Source of the DNA: DAOULT01 sp964646625
Lineage (GTDB): Bacteria > Chloroflexota > Anaerolineae > CAZYHC01
Length of the DNA stretch: 64,000 nucleotides
Reading direction: 5' to 3'
Assembly: GCA_964646625.1 (NCBI GenBank)
Contig: CAZYHC010000014.1
Location: 1-64,000, forward strand
A program made the translations under genes and the position numbers. Below the pieces are notes generated by a model that worked only from the letters and a program-made list of their open reading frames with translations, had not been told where the DNA came from and did not search any database. Shown here piece by piece: positions 8,260-16,779 of the stretch; the first letter of the stretch is position 1, and every line of letters starts with the position of its first letter.

Positions 8260-10788
8260 ATGAGCGATAGCTGGGTTTTTAGATTCGACACAGAAGATCA
8301 GCGGGCTGAATACAAGCTTTCCGTTGAGACCACTCTTGATGTCTTAGGTACTATCGAGAACGAGCTGCTGGTAAAACTCTCCGGCCTGACCCCCTCCGAG
8401 ATCGAAGAGCTGCGTCGAGAAGTAGCCGCCGCACTGCCTATCGGGAATCTGCCGGCCCGGTTGCTTAAAGATCTGATCGAGATCAAGGACCATATCATCC
8501 CCGCCGCCAAAGCTGAGCAGGATATATTATCCATCTTTCAACAGTGTGACCAACTGGCGGGTAAAGAGTTGTGCACCGACCTCATTGCCGAGCCGGCGGC
8601 CATTTTATACGGCTATCAGGGCCTGCTAACCCTGGCCGGTAAGGGGATGGCCGGAGCCTTTCCAGAGGGGGCCTGGCAATTCTATCTGGAATTTGGGGCG
8701 CGGGAGGACGCGGCCCGGCACGTCAACGAGGTAGTCGGCTATCATCGGGCCATACCCCAAGGAGCCAGGGAACTGGATATGCTCTGTTCCTGGGTCTACC
8801 AGGCCATCTGTACCTGCTTTGAGTACGACGAACTGGTCTCCAACGAGTGGACCGAGCGTGTTCTGGCTCGTCTGGTGCACGCCGTGTTGGACAGTAAAGA
8901 CGTCGGCCCGGGGCTGAACAACCTGATCCCCGATTGGGTTAAAATCCGGCCCTACGGCAAGGGGCCGAAAGCCCATCAAGATGAGACCTACCCCCAGTAT
9001 CGCAATAGACTGTTTCGGACCTATTTCGAGGAAAGGATCCGCGATCTACCCTCCGCCTTGCAAGAAATCGTGTGGGAGAGACACTACGCTCTGGTGGAGA
9101 CGATTTTGCCTGCCTACCAGCGCCAGATGAGCATCCTCTACACCCTGCAACCGGGTAGATACAAAGAGACCAGGGTGGACATCCCTCTCTGGCAGGCCAA
9201 AGTGGCCCTGGTAGTGAACGGCCATTATCACCTTATAGATGTATGCGCCAGGGATGCGGAGGGGCATCCGCTGATCTTCGCCGAGGGGCTACCTGAGGAG
9301 AACGCCAAACCCCTTTTCCTGACCGAGGAAGGCACGCTTGTAGACCAGGCCGGGCGACAGGTGACGGTTGATCGCCAGGGCTGGGCTCAACTGGAGAAAA
9401 GAGGGCGGTTCCTGGGCCGGTTGCGCCCTCCCTCGGCGGAGGATTTGAAATACCTGGTAGCCGCTATTCTGCGCTACCATCAGCAACCGCTCGGCGACCC
9501 ATCCCAGGTCGATTTGATGCTGGCTGCGGCCCCCCGCTCCCAACAGGAAGAGCTGCGGGCCAGGCTGGGTAAAAAAACCCGACAGGAGCTCGAAGCCCTC
9601 AAAAAGGCGCCCATCGCCCTCACCTGGGACCTTAGAAATGGGCACCAACCGCTGGGCGAGCTCAGAACTGGTCGGCGGGGCATCGGCGATCACGCTCTGA
9701 CCATTTTCCGCACTAAATGGAGTTTTGTGTTCGACCAATCGCAAATTTTCTTCGATGGGGTCTGGGGCCTGGCCCTTTCCCAGATTATGGCTAACGAGGC
9801 TTTGGAGGCCTACGAGAAATTCGCCGCCCTGCCTGAACCCATTTTCAACGATGAGCGTTCTTCGCTGCGGTGGAAAGAGTTGGCTCGTCCGCTGCGTTTA
9901 CAGAGTAACCCTGATTTTGAGATGAGCGTTATTGGTCACCTGGGCCGCAAAGACGTGGCTGTGGAAAACAGCGAGGTCGATTTGCTGTGCATCAACCGGC
10001 TGCGCCGCCGGCTGAAACAAGGGGGGATTCAGATAACGGTCGGGGACCTCCTGATCCTGTATCGGTTTATTTACGATCCTCTCTATAAACCTTCCTCACA
10101 GGCGTTGGAGGCTCTGGACCTGTTTAGCTTAAAGGCCATCAGCGATAAGGGGAGAGAAGCCCTGCAATTGATCGATCAACTGCTTCATACGCTGAAAAGC
10201 TCAAGGCCCTCCTTGCTCATCCACATGGATGCCTCCTTTATCGATCCCAGGGAGAGGATATCTCCCACCTCCTTCCGCAGTCCGTTTACCAACCTGCACG
10301 ACTTATACCATGAAACCCGCCAGACCTGCCAGGTGTATCAGACCGAAGGTGGAGAGGAACCAGAAAAAGCCTTCTTCGCCAAGCGCAAGGAGTTGCTCAG
10401 CCATCTTCAGCTTTTTGCCAAAATGAGGACGGCCATCAAGGCCCTGACCATGCGGGGGGAAAGGAGTGGGGGACTCAACGACCTCATCAAGGCTGACGAG
10501 GTTTTCTCCAACGTAGGACGGGTGCCCAAAGGCGCGTCGCTGACTCGCTTCACCAGCGCCAGGGACGATGGGGCGACCAAGAAACTGGTGTGGGGCATTA
10601 TGTCCGACGATGAAAATCGCCTGCAGATTTCTCTACGGGATTTTCGGCAGCACGTTGGGCCCCTCATCGAGACAGGGCGGGAGGACCTGGCCAGAACCCT
10701 GGCTCAAGATTACCTGAACGGTTTTGTACACGGCCTGAACGACTTCGTCCGAGAACTGGGCGAGGTGGTGGCTATCCCTATCCATTAA
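8260..10788 (+). CDS. Large protein of unknown function (842 aa)
   Basis: The start is set at ATG 8260 because AGGAGG ends 8 bp upstream; an earlier GTG at 8242 overlaps that ribosome site. The protein has no signal peptide or membrane helix and looks cytoplasmic. It is mostly helical, with an acidic N-terminus, a middle beta-rich stretch (about 310-400) and a basic helical C-terminal third. I see no P-loop, nuclease or other catalytic signature and do not recognise a family. It follows the RCK protein by 23 bp and may be co-transcribed. Codon use and composition match the neighbours, so it looks native to the chromosome. Confidence 0.6.
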   Translation: MSDSWVFRFDTEDQRAEYKLSVETTLDVLGTIENELLVKLSGLTPSEIEELRREVAAALPIGNLPARLLKDLIEIKDHIIPAAKAEQDILSIFQQCDQLAGKELCTDLIAEPAAILYGYQGLLTLAGKGMAGAFPEGAWQFYLEFGAREDAARHVNEVVGYHRAIPQGARELDMLCSWVYQAICTCFEYDELVSNEWTERVLARLVHAVLDSKDVGPGLNNLIPDWVKIRPYGKGPKAHQDETYPQYRNRLFRTYFEERIRDLPSALQEIVWERHYALVETILPAYQRQMSILYTLQPGRYKETRVDIPLWQAKVALVVNGHYHLIDVCARDAEGHPLIFAEGLPEENAKPLFLTEEGTLVDQAGRQVTVDRQGWAQLEKRGRFLGRLRPPSAEDLKYLVAAILRYHQQPLGDPSQVDLMLAAAPRSQQEELRARLGKKTRQELEALKKAPIALTWDLRNGHQPLGELRTGRRGIGDHALTIFRTKWSFVFDQSQIFFDGVWGLALSQIMANEALEAYEKFAALPEPIFNDERSSLRWKELARPLRLQSNPDFEMSVIGHLGRKDVAVENSEVDLLCINRLRRRLKQGGIQITVGDLLILYRFIYDPLYKPSSQALEALDLFSLKAISDKGREALQLIDQLLHTLKSSRPSLLIHMDASFIDPRERISPTSFRSPFTNLHDLYHETRQTCQVYQTEGGEEPEKAFFAKRKELLSHLQLFAKMRTAIKALTMRGERSGGLNDLIKADEVFSNVGRVPKGASLTRFTSARDDGATKKLVWGIMSDDENRLQISLRDFRQHVGPLIETGREDLARTLAQDYLNGFVHGLNDFVRELGEVVAIPIH

Positions 10789-11178
10789 CTGGCCTGGCAT
10801 GGACTGTGAGGTATCAACCACCAGGGGCCTGAAAGCGTGGTGGTATAAAAAAGGGGAAAGAGCCAGAGGCTCCCTCACCCCCAGCTCTTCGCAAAAAGGA
10901 GGAGAAAAGGTGACAATAACATTGTAGCACTTTCTGACCTTCCTTGCCATACGTTTGCCCGACGTATACTCTACTCTTGCTTGTCGAGAAGTATACCGTT
11001 AGCCTGAGATTGGGGGGGCTTTGGACCTTCGTGGCAGCAGACTAACCGCCAGGCCGCGAAGGAAACCGATCACGCCTGGCCTCCAGCGGGTAACGCGGCG
11101 CAACGTTTCGCTTTCCCATGCGTATAATATACCAGGGAATAGTCCCCCGAAACGATAGGTTTAGAAAGGAGTACTTTC
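10789..11178. other. 390-bp intergenic region with a promoter-like site
   Basis: No coding potential is evident. TATAAT at 11,123-11,128 lies about 50 bp before the next ATG and is a likely -10 box, but the -35 region is weak. AGAAAGGAG directly precedes ATG 11,179. A GC-rich patch around 11,050-11,100 could form local hairpins. Confidence 0.4.
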
Positions 11179-11655
11179 ATGAGCGTTAACGAAACGACTA
11201 TGGAGAACGCGGGAGCCATGCCGCGACCCCAGGCCAGGAAGAAAGCACGGCCCAAACCAATAGAGGTCGATTGGGAACCTGTGCGGCAGTTGGCCGATGA
11301 CATCGTGGTGACCGGCTACGGGGCTTCTCTGATGGTGTACGAGCACCTGTCCGAACTGGCCCAACAGGCGCACGAGAAAGGGGTGACCAACCGGCAAGAG
11401 GCCGGCTCGCTGGCCAAACTCTTCCTGGACATGTTTGCCCCACCCCAAAAAGCAAAGAAGGCCAGACCTGCTACCAGGGTGCCCGTGTTGCCCATCGCCG
11501 ACTACGACAGCCTGACCGTATCCCAGGTGGAGGAACGGTTAGAAGGACTCACCGAGGAGCAGTTGAAAGTAGTGCGCCAGTACGAAGTTGCGCACAAGAA
11601 CCGTCGGGGAGTCCTGCAAGCTCTAGACCAGAGGTTGGCCGAGGACCAGGACTAG
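11179..11655 (+). CDS. Small protein of unknown function coupled to ArsA-like ATPase
   Basis: 158 residues, soluble, with a basic N-terminal tail (ARKKARPKP) followed by helices and a C-terminal segment (about 110-150) containing a YDSLTVSQVEERL motif and a helical end. The Shine-Dalgarno AAAGGAG lies before the ATG. Its stop abuts the ATG of the ArsA-type ATPase with no gap, implying translational coupling and a shared role. The YDxLTVxQVxxRL segment looks like a repeated lipid/protein-associated helical motif seen in bacterial coat or gas-vesicle-like accessory proteins, but I cannot assign a family. Confidence 0.55.
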   Translation: MSVNETTMENAGAMPRPQARKKARPKPIEVDWEPVRQLADDIVVTGYGASLMVYEHLSELAQQAHEKGVTNRQEAGSLAKLFLDMFAPPQKAKKARPATRVPVLPIADYDSLTVSQVEERLEGLTEEQLKVVRQYEVAHKNRRGVLQALDQRLAEDQD

Positions 11656-12828
11656 ATGCGCACCGTCCTCTTTACGGGCAAAGGGGGGGTGGGCAAAACT
11701 ACCCTGGCGGCGGCTACGGCCTTACACGCGGCCTCGTTGGGGTACGAAACGCTGGTCATGAGCACCGACATCGCGCATAGCCTGGCCGATGCTTTCCAGA
11801 TGGAACTGGCCAACGAGCCAACCCCTATCGGGCCGCCACGCCTGCAAGGGGCGGAGTTGGACGCCGGCCAGGAGATGGAACGCTATTGGGGCGAGGTAAA
11901 ACGCCGCATCGCCGCCGTGTTACGCGAAGAGGGCCTGGAGGGGACGGTGGCCGGAGAACTGGCTATCATCCCCGGCCTGGACGAAATCCTGAGCCTGGTG
12001 CGCATCAAACGCTACTACGACCAGAGCGACTTCGAGGTTCTGATTATCGACAGCGCCCCTACGGGGGCCGCCATGCGGCTTCTGAGCGCTCCCGACATCA
12101 ACCGCTGGTACACGCGCGGCATCCTCTCCAAAGGGCTGGCGCGGATGCTTTTACCTGTGGTGCAATCGGTGGCCCGTCTGTCCGTCACCGAGGACGGCAT
12201 CCAGCAGCGGCTCAAGGTGCTGTTCGATCAGGTGGAAGAGCTGCGCCAGGCTTTCACCGACGGGACCCAGACCACCGTGCGCCTGGTGCTGAACCCGGAG
12301 CGGATGGCTATCCAGGAGACTCAACGAGCCTATACTTACCTCAACCTTTTCGGCCTGGCGGTCGATGCCTTGTTCATCAATCGGATTTTGCCTCCGGAGG
12401 TATCCGACCCCTACTTCCAGAGTTGGAAGACAGACCAGGCCGCCCACCGGCGTGAGATTCGAGACCTCTTCGCTCCTTTGCCAGTCTTCGAGATCCCTTT
12501 GATGAGGCAGGAAGTGGTCGGGCTGGACGCGTTGCAGAACCTGGCCGCGACCCTCTACGGGGAGCAAGACCCCATTCCGCCTCTTTCCGACCAGCAGCCA
12601 CTACGATTCTACATGGAAGGCACCCAATACGTGCTGGCCCTGCGTCTGACCGGCGTGCCCAGCGGCTCCATCGATCTGACCAAGCGCGGCGACGAGTTGC
12701 GCATCCGGATCGGCAACTTCAAGCGGGCCATAGCCCTGCCCCAATACGTGGCCGGACTGCAACCGACCTGGGCCAGCATCGAGGGCGATCACCTGAAAGT
12801 GGTATTCGAGGAAGCAGCCCCCACTTGA
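11656..12828 (+). CDS. ArsA/GET3-family anion-transporting-type ATPase
   Basis: 390 residues. The deviant Walker A GKGGVGKTT (about 8-16), the switch region STDIAHSLAD (usual P replaced by I) and SAPTGAAMRLL match the ArsA/Get3 clan. A compact C-terminal beta domain (about 315-388) resembles the HSP20-like domain attached to many bacterial ArsA homologues. These ATPases dimerise on ATP and either drive arsenite efflux or shuttle hydrophobic proteins. No arsB, arsR or arsenite-binding cysteine cluster is seen, so the chaperone-like role is more likely. Translation is coupled to the 158-residue gene before it, and a strong palindromic terminator follows. Confidence 0.85.
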   Translation: MRTVLFTGKGGVGKTTLAAATALHAASLGYETLVMSTDIAHSLADAFQMELANEPTPIGPPRLQGAELDAGQEMERYWGEVKRRIAAVLREEGLEGTVAGELAIIPGLDEILSLVRIKRYYDQSDFEVLIIDSAPTGAAMRLLSAPDINRWYTRGILSKGLARMLLPVVQSVARLSVTEDGIQQRLKVLFDQVEELRQAFTDGTQTTVRLVLNPERMAIQETQRAYTYLNLFGLAVDALFINRILPPEVSDPYFQSWKTDQAAHRREIRDLFAPLPVFEIPLMRQEVVGLDALQNLAATLYGEQDPIPPLSDQQPLRFYMEGTQYVLALRLTGVPSGSIDLTKRGDELRIRIGNFKRAIALPQYVAGLQPTWASIEGDHLKVVFEEAAPT

Positions 12829-12854
12829 GGCCGGGGGCGGTCAATGGATTTTGG

Positions 12855-12892
12855 AACGGATTTAACGGATATCCGTTAAATCCGTTTTTTTG
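12855..12892. terminator. Perfect 32-bp palindrome followed by T-run
   Basis: A perfect inverted repeat at 12,855-12,886 (half: AACGGATTTAACGGAT) followed by six T residues (five beyond the palindrome's end). It sits 26 bp after the ArsA stop and reads as a Rho-independent terminator. Confidence 0.8.
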
Positions 12893-12956
12893 ATCTCGCT
12901 GACTCGGATTGCTCTCACGGAGGTCACGGTTTCCATCCGCGTCGGCAAAATCCGTG

Positions 12957-12985
12957 TTGGCAATCCTCTCTTAATGCGTTATAAT
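12957..12985 (+). promoter_or_regulatory. Sigma-70 type promoter of a truncated gene
   Basis: TTGGCA (12,957-12,962), 17 bp, TATAAT (12,980-12,985), 37 bp before ATG 13,023. The promoter survives although the gene it served is cut off after about 23 codons. Confidence 0.65.
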
Positions 12986-13022
12986 ATAATAAACTATCAC
13001 CATCGCCAACAGGAGTTCCTGA

Positions 13023-13175
13023 ATGACAAACAAGCGAGCACCTATCATCGGCATTACCTGCATGGACGACCAGCCCACGCTGGATGAGCACCCCCCAGTT
13101 CGGAAGCCACCAGGTTGGCCCCTCTCTCAGCCAGGCAGTAAACCAGCTTCCCCCTCCCAAACTGCACCGCAGTGA
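13023..13175 (+). pseudogene. N-terminal stub of a PuuD-like class I glutamine amidotransferase
   Basis: ATG 13,023 has AGGAG upstream and a promoter at 12,957. The first residues, MTNKRAPIIGITCMDD, resemble the start of gamma-glutamyl-GABA hydrolase/PuuD-type amidotransferases (xPxIGIT). After about 23 residues the frame enters the reverse of a replication-relaxation gene and ends at 13,175 in unrelated low-complexity sequence. The rest of the enzyme is not found in the window, so it was removed by insertion plus deletion. The family call rests on a short segment and is tentative. Confidence 0.45.
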
Positions 13176-13386
13176 AAACCCGGTCAAGGTAGCCATGCTG
13201 ATAGAGCCTGACCAGGCGGTATTGAGCCGCCCACCTGCTGGGGAAGAAAAGAGCCTGTATCTGATCCTGGCGCAGAAAGCGGTATTCATAAACGGCCCTG
13301 ACCACCTCTTTATCTCTGGCGGTCAACTTCATGGGCGGCGGGTCAGCCACCCGTCTATGCCTGGGAAGCCTGGTTTTCTTCTTCAT
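13054..13386 (-). pseudogene. Replication-relaxation family protein, C-terminally truncated
   Basis: The start ATG at 13,386 has AGAAAGGA upstream and overlaps the end of the TraG-like gene. Residues about 12-100 form a winged helix typical of replication-relaxation/plasmid MobC-like regulators (TARDKEVVRAVYEYRFLR, then a Q-x-x-LF and YRLVRLYQHGYL pattern). The frame leaves homology at about 13,085-13,095 (VASELGG) and continues through the amidotransferase stub to a chance stop. These proteins typically accompany VirD4/TraG-type ATPases on conjugative or integrative elements, as here. The loss of the C-terminal half makes it probably non-functional. Confidence 0.65.
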
Positions 13387-15258
13387 AGTAGACTGGTTCC
13401 TTTCTGTCCTCTGCCCTGGCCGCTCTCTCCCGTATGGCTTTCTCCACCTCCGCCCTGGGCCGGCCATAGACCTGTCTCGACCTCTCCCTTATTCGTTCGG
13501 CAATGGCTCTGCCTCTCCTGGGCAGATAGTCCACCGCCGGGAGGGTTCTGATCGTATACTCAAACAAATCCTGTCCTCTTACCAGCTTACACCTTGCTTG
13601 ATAGTTGGGCAAGAGGGTCAATTCGTTGACCCTTTCGGCCTCCACGTCGCTGTACAGCCGGGGCTTGTCGTAGACAGGTTCAGACTGGCCGCTGGGCACC
13701 ATACAGGGGTCTTCAGCCAAAAAAAGCCCCAGCGGTGTCAGAATAATCCGCAGGTCACTTCTATCAAACCCTGCGGCCTCCAGTTCCGAATAACTACCAA
13801 ATTTACCGAAGATTCGCTGCAAACATTCGCTTTTCCGGTGGGATCTTTCATCAGGGTTAAACATGTCAGAGGTCATCAGATAGTACAGACAGCTCTCTAT
13901 TTCCTCTTCAATGGCTTTCATCCGCGCCTGTGGCGGCAAGGTCAAAGAGCTAAACTTTCGGTATTGGTCCTGGTAGAATCTTTCCAGAGAGAAAAGAAAG
14001 CTGTCCAGATGTCTGAGAAGGGTTATAACCCGGGGGTCAGAATGACCCGCCCGCCGCAAATGCTCCACAGGCCTGGGGGCATAGGTCATGATGGGCTTTT
14101 CGCCGATCACCAGGGGTGGGGGTGGAGTGCAATCGAACTCCCTGGCCAGCGCCAGGGCATCGTCGGGCGTCACCCGAAAGACGATCTTGTTGGCCACATT
14201 CAGGGTGGAGCCCTGGTTGAGCCTGTCAAGCTGGCCCCGAAATTGATGAGCCACCAGGCAGTCGATGCCGAACTTCCGGGCCTCGACCTGGAGGACGGGA
14301 AAAGCAGAGGAGACAAAACGCTGGTACTCATCAGCGATCAGGCGAAAAGGCCGATAGCTCCTGGTCGTTTCATCTGAGCGGGAAAAGGCGGCGTCAAGGA
14401 TCTGGCCCACGATGATCGAGCCTAAGAACTCAGCGTTTTCCTCACCCAGCAAGCCCACCGGCAGCTTGATCAAGAGGACCTGGCCTTCGTCCATGATTTG
14501 GCGGAAGTTGAGGCTGCTTTGGGTCTGGCCGAAGATGTTCCGCAGCAGGGTGTTGGTCAGAAAGCGGTCCAGCTTGTTCAGGCTGGAGGCGGCGATTTCG
14601 TCCTGGATGCGAGGGGACTTGCGGTTGAAATCCTCCCAGAAGTCCCGGGCCTGGGGGTTGGTCACCCTGGACAGCAGGGGCTTTCGATACTCTCTATCGG
14701 TCAGAAAGCGCCAGGTTTCGGCCAGGGTGTAGCCCTGGTTTTCGATGAACACGATAGCCAGGTTGCGCAGCAGGTCAGACATGCGGGGGGCGACTCTGAA
14801 GGACTCCGGGAAAACCCTTTCCAGGGCCTTGTAGAACACGTCCGACATGCGGTCCACCACGGCGGGATTGCACACCTCGGTACACTCGAAAAGGTTGAGT
14901 CCAAAAGGCCGCTCCACGTCCAGCGGATCCCACAGAATCACGTCCTGTTCCCGCTCCTGGGGGATGCAACGCAAGATCTGTTCCGTCACTCCCCCATGAG
15001 GGTCCAGAAAGCAGAGCCCGTCGCCGCTCCTGATGTCGGCCAGGGCGATGTTCAGAAGAAGGTTGACCGATTTATGACCCCAAAATGGCCCTCCCTGAGG
15101 CAGTTCAGTCTCCCCCTTGCTGGCCGCAAGGGCTCGATGTCCGCAGCGGCCAGTCTTAACCTGCCATTAGTGATAATGGCAGGCAAAATGGTAACCGATT
15201 TTCGGGGTAAATACGGGTCATGAGTAACCCTTTTACCTAGGGTAACTTTCTTACCCAT
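13355..15258 (-). pseudogene. VirD4/TraG-like coupling ATPase with deleted Walker A
   Basis: The 13,355-14,989 frame (544 codons from a GTG) carries the C-terminal bulk of a type IV coupling/HerA-like ATPase. Walker B-like LIADEYQRF and the long conserved region with IMDEGQVLLIKLP are present. The same frame extends upstream to LNIALADIRSGDG and FLDPHGG but has no start codon. The expected N-terminus lies in another frame, from ATG 15,258, ending REGHFGVI at about 15,075. Compared with the paralogue at 20,669, the residues between HFGVI and KSVNLLLN, which should be the P-loop, are missing and the frame shifts there. It is best read as a gene killed by a short deletion. It partners the truncated replication-relaxation gene downstream. 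Confidence 0.7.
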
Positions 15259-15734
15259 GAACACACCTGTTACTCAGTTGCTCTAGCTTGCGATCTTATG
15301 AAAATATGGTATAATCATTGTAAATGACTCCAATCCTGTTAATTTGAGCTATAGTGAGCAGAGAGGCTTTTTTACTCTGCGCGCCTGCTACATACCAGGC
15401 AAAACTATTACCCACCACGCATTACACTATCTCTGCCTTTCAACTGCCTTACAAAGTGCCCTTCCGACCTTCCAAATAACATCAGCGACAATGTAATCCC
15501 GTTAAACTAAGCGTTGCCTTAAAGACCAGATAACGGTATCGTCTCGTCTGCTCGCCTGCTACGTCAGATTCAACAAGAATTTGAAGAGGCAATTGGGTAC
15601 TACGGCTATGTACTTGGATTTTCGGACGCAGTCAGGCTGCTGTTTTCAACATCCTGGCCCTCAAAGTAATAGCATTGGTAGCGTATTATAACACGTCAGC
15701 AATAAGTTCCAGGTAAGTGGCCTCGGAGGTTGAT
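15259..15734. other. Non-coding gap between divergent genes
   Basis: About 475 bp with no convincing coding frame. TATAAT at 15,310-15,315 with a weak -35 (TTGCGA at 15,288) may be a promoter facing right. Base composition is more AT-rich than the flanking mobile-element genes, and short C-rich/T-rich stretches are present. Nothing else is recognised. Confidence 0.3.
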
Positions 15735-16763
15735 GTGGAATCAAGTAATATGGACGAACAAAGGCATGCCTTTTTGGAAAATCAACTGAGGGAACACAAA
15801 CGCAACTTGCAGCTATTGATGGAGAAAAAGGCGATTTATGCCAAAGGGGAGGAACCTCTATTCCTGCTTAAGCAGATTGAGGCTGAAAAGGAAGAGATTG
15901 AGCGGATCAAGGAGGAACTTGAAAATGACAAGCATCAGCTAGAGAGACTCTACCGAGAGGGGATAAGAGCTTTTGTTATGAATAAATGGGAGTTGGCTAT
16001 ATCGTCGTTTCGGAGAGTCATTAGTATTGATCCCAATTATAAAGATGCTCAGTTTAGATTGGAGGAGGCAGAAAGGCAACGAGAGCTAGAGAAACTGCCT
16101 ACTTCGTTCCAGGAAAGACTTTTCAGGCGTAGACTAAACTGGGAGCAAGTAGGAGCCATAGCTGGCGTGATAGGCTTGTTGATCGCCCTGGGAGCGTGGT
16201 TGATACCAAACGCAGGCTCTTACCTGTTCGGGACTCCTACTGCTATTGCTGTAGCCACCACCCCGTCCCCGACGGTCACACCTACCCCGACTGACACTAC
16301 CACCCTTATGCCCGCCCCAACTGACACACCGACTCACATGCCCACGCCGACCGACACTCCCACCTTCACGCCCACTATGCCTACCCCAAGCCCGGTTACG
16401 GTGTACGTCCAGTTTTTGCATTTTGCCATCAGATATGCATTTGTGATCCCGAAAAAGTCTTTTATCGTCCCTTCTGGTCAAACCCTTGCTCTCTCCTCAG
16501 AAGGTGCTATTGCTATATGGATAGAGTCTCGCTACACCATATCCCCTACAATTCCTGGGATAAATATGGTTTGTGACTGGGAGTTGCATTCACTCGATGA
16601 CGGAGTCAGAACCGTGTACTCTCGGGATTGCGCACAGCCACTTCCATTTAACGTAACCAGCCATGTTGGGCAAACCGAGTTAAATTTGCGCATAAGAGGT
16701 GAAGGAGGTGATAACTACATTATCGAGGAAACGACCGCGAGCTTGCAAATAACAGTGAAATGA
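15735..16763 (+). CDS. Coiled-coil/TPR membrane protein with effector-associated-like N-terminus
   Basis: 342 residues from GTG 15,735, chosen because GGAGG ends 5 bp upstream; GTG 15,717 and ATG 15,750 are alternatives. The N-terminal 60 residues form a charged helical hairpin (LENQLREHKRNLQLL ... IEAEKEEIERIKEEL). This pattern recurs at the N-termini of bacterial NACHT/TIR/STAND proteins as an adaptor-like module. A TPR-like helix pair follows (about 80-120, ending FRLEEAERQREL), then a membrane helix (about 140-165), a 50-residue Thr/Pro linker (TPTPTD repeats) and an extracytoplasmic beta domain with two cysteines. It is 16 bp upstream of a secreted gene. A surface sensor tethered to an intracellular adaptor is one reading; the function is unknown. 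Confidence 0.55.
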   Translation: MESSNMDEQRHAFLENQLREHKRNLQLLMEKKAIYAKGEEPLFLLKQIEAEKEEIERIKEELENDKHQLERLYREGIRAFVMNKWELAISSFRRVISIDPNYKDAQFRLEEAERQRELEKLPTSFQERLFRRRLNWEQVGAIAGVIGLLIALGAWLIPNAGSYLFGTPTAIAVATTPSPTVTPTPTDTTTLMPAPTDTPTHMPTPTDTPTFTPTMPTPSPVTVYVQFLHFAIRYAFVIPKKSFIVPSGQTLALSSEGAIAIWIESRYTISPTIPGINMVCDWELHSLDDGVRTVYSRDCAQPLPFNVTSHVGQTELNLRIRGEGGDNYIIEETTASLQITVK

Positions 16764-16779
16764 GCACAAGGAGGGAAAA

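Noticed and set aside
13331..14377. 348-codon plus-strand frame
   Set aside because: Antisense to the VirD4/TraG-like pseudogene and low in recognisable pattern; the minus-strand reading has clear motifs.
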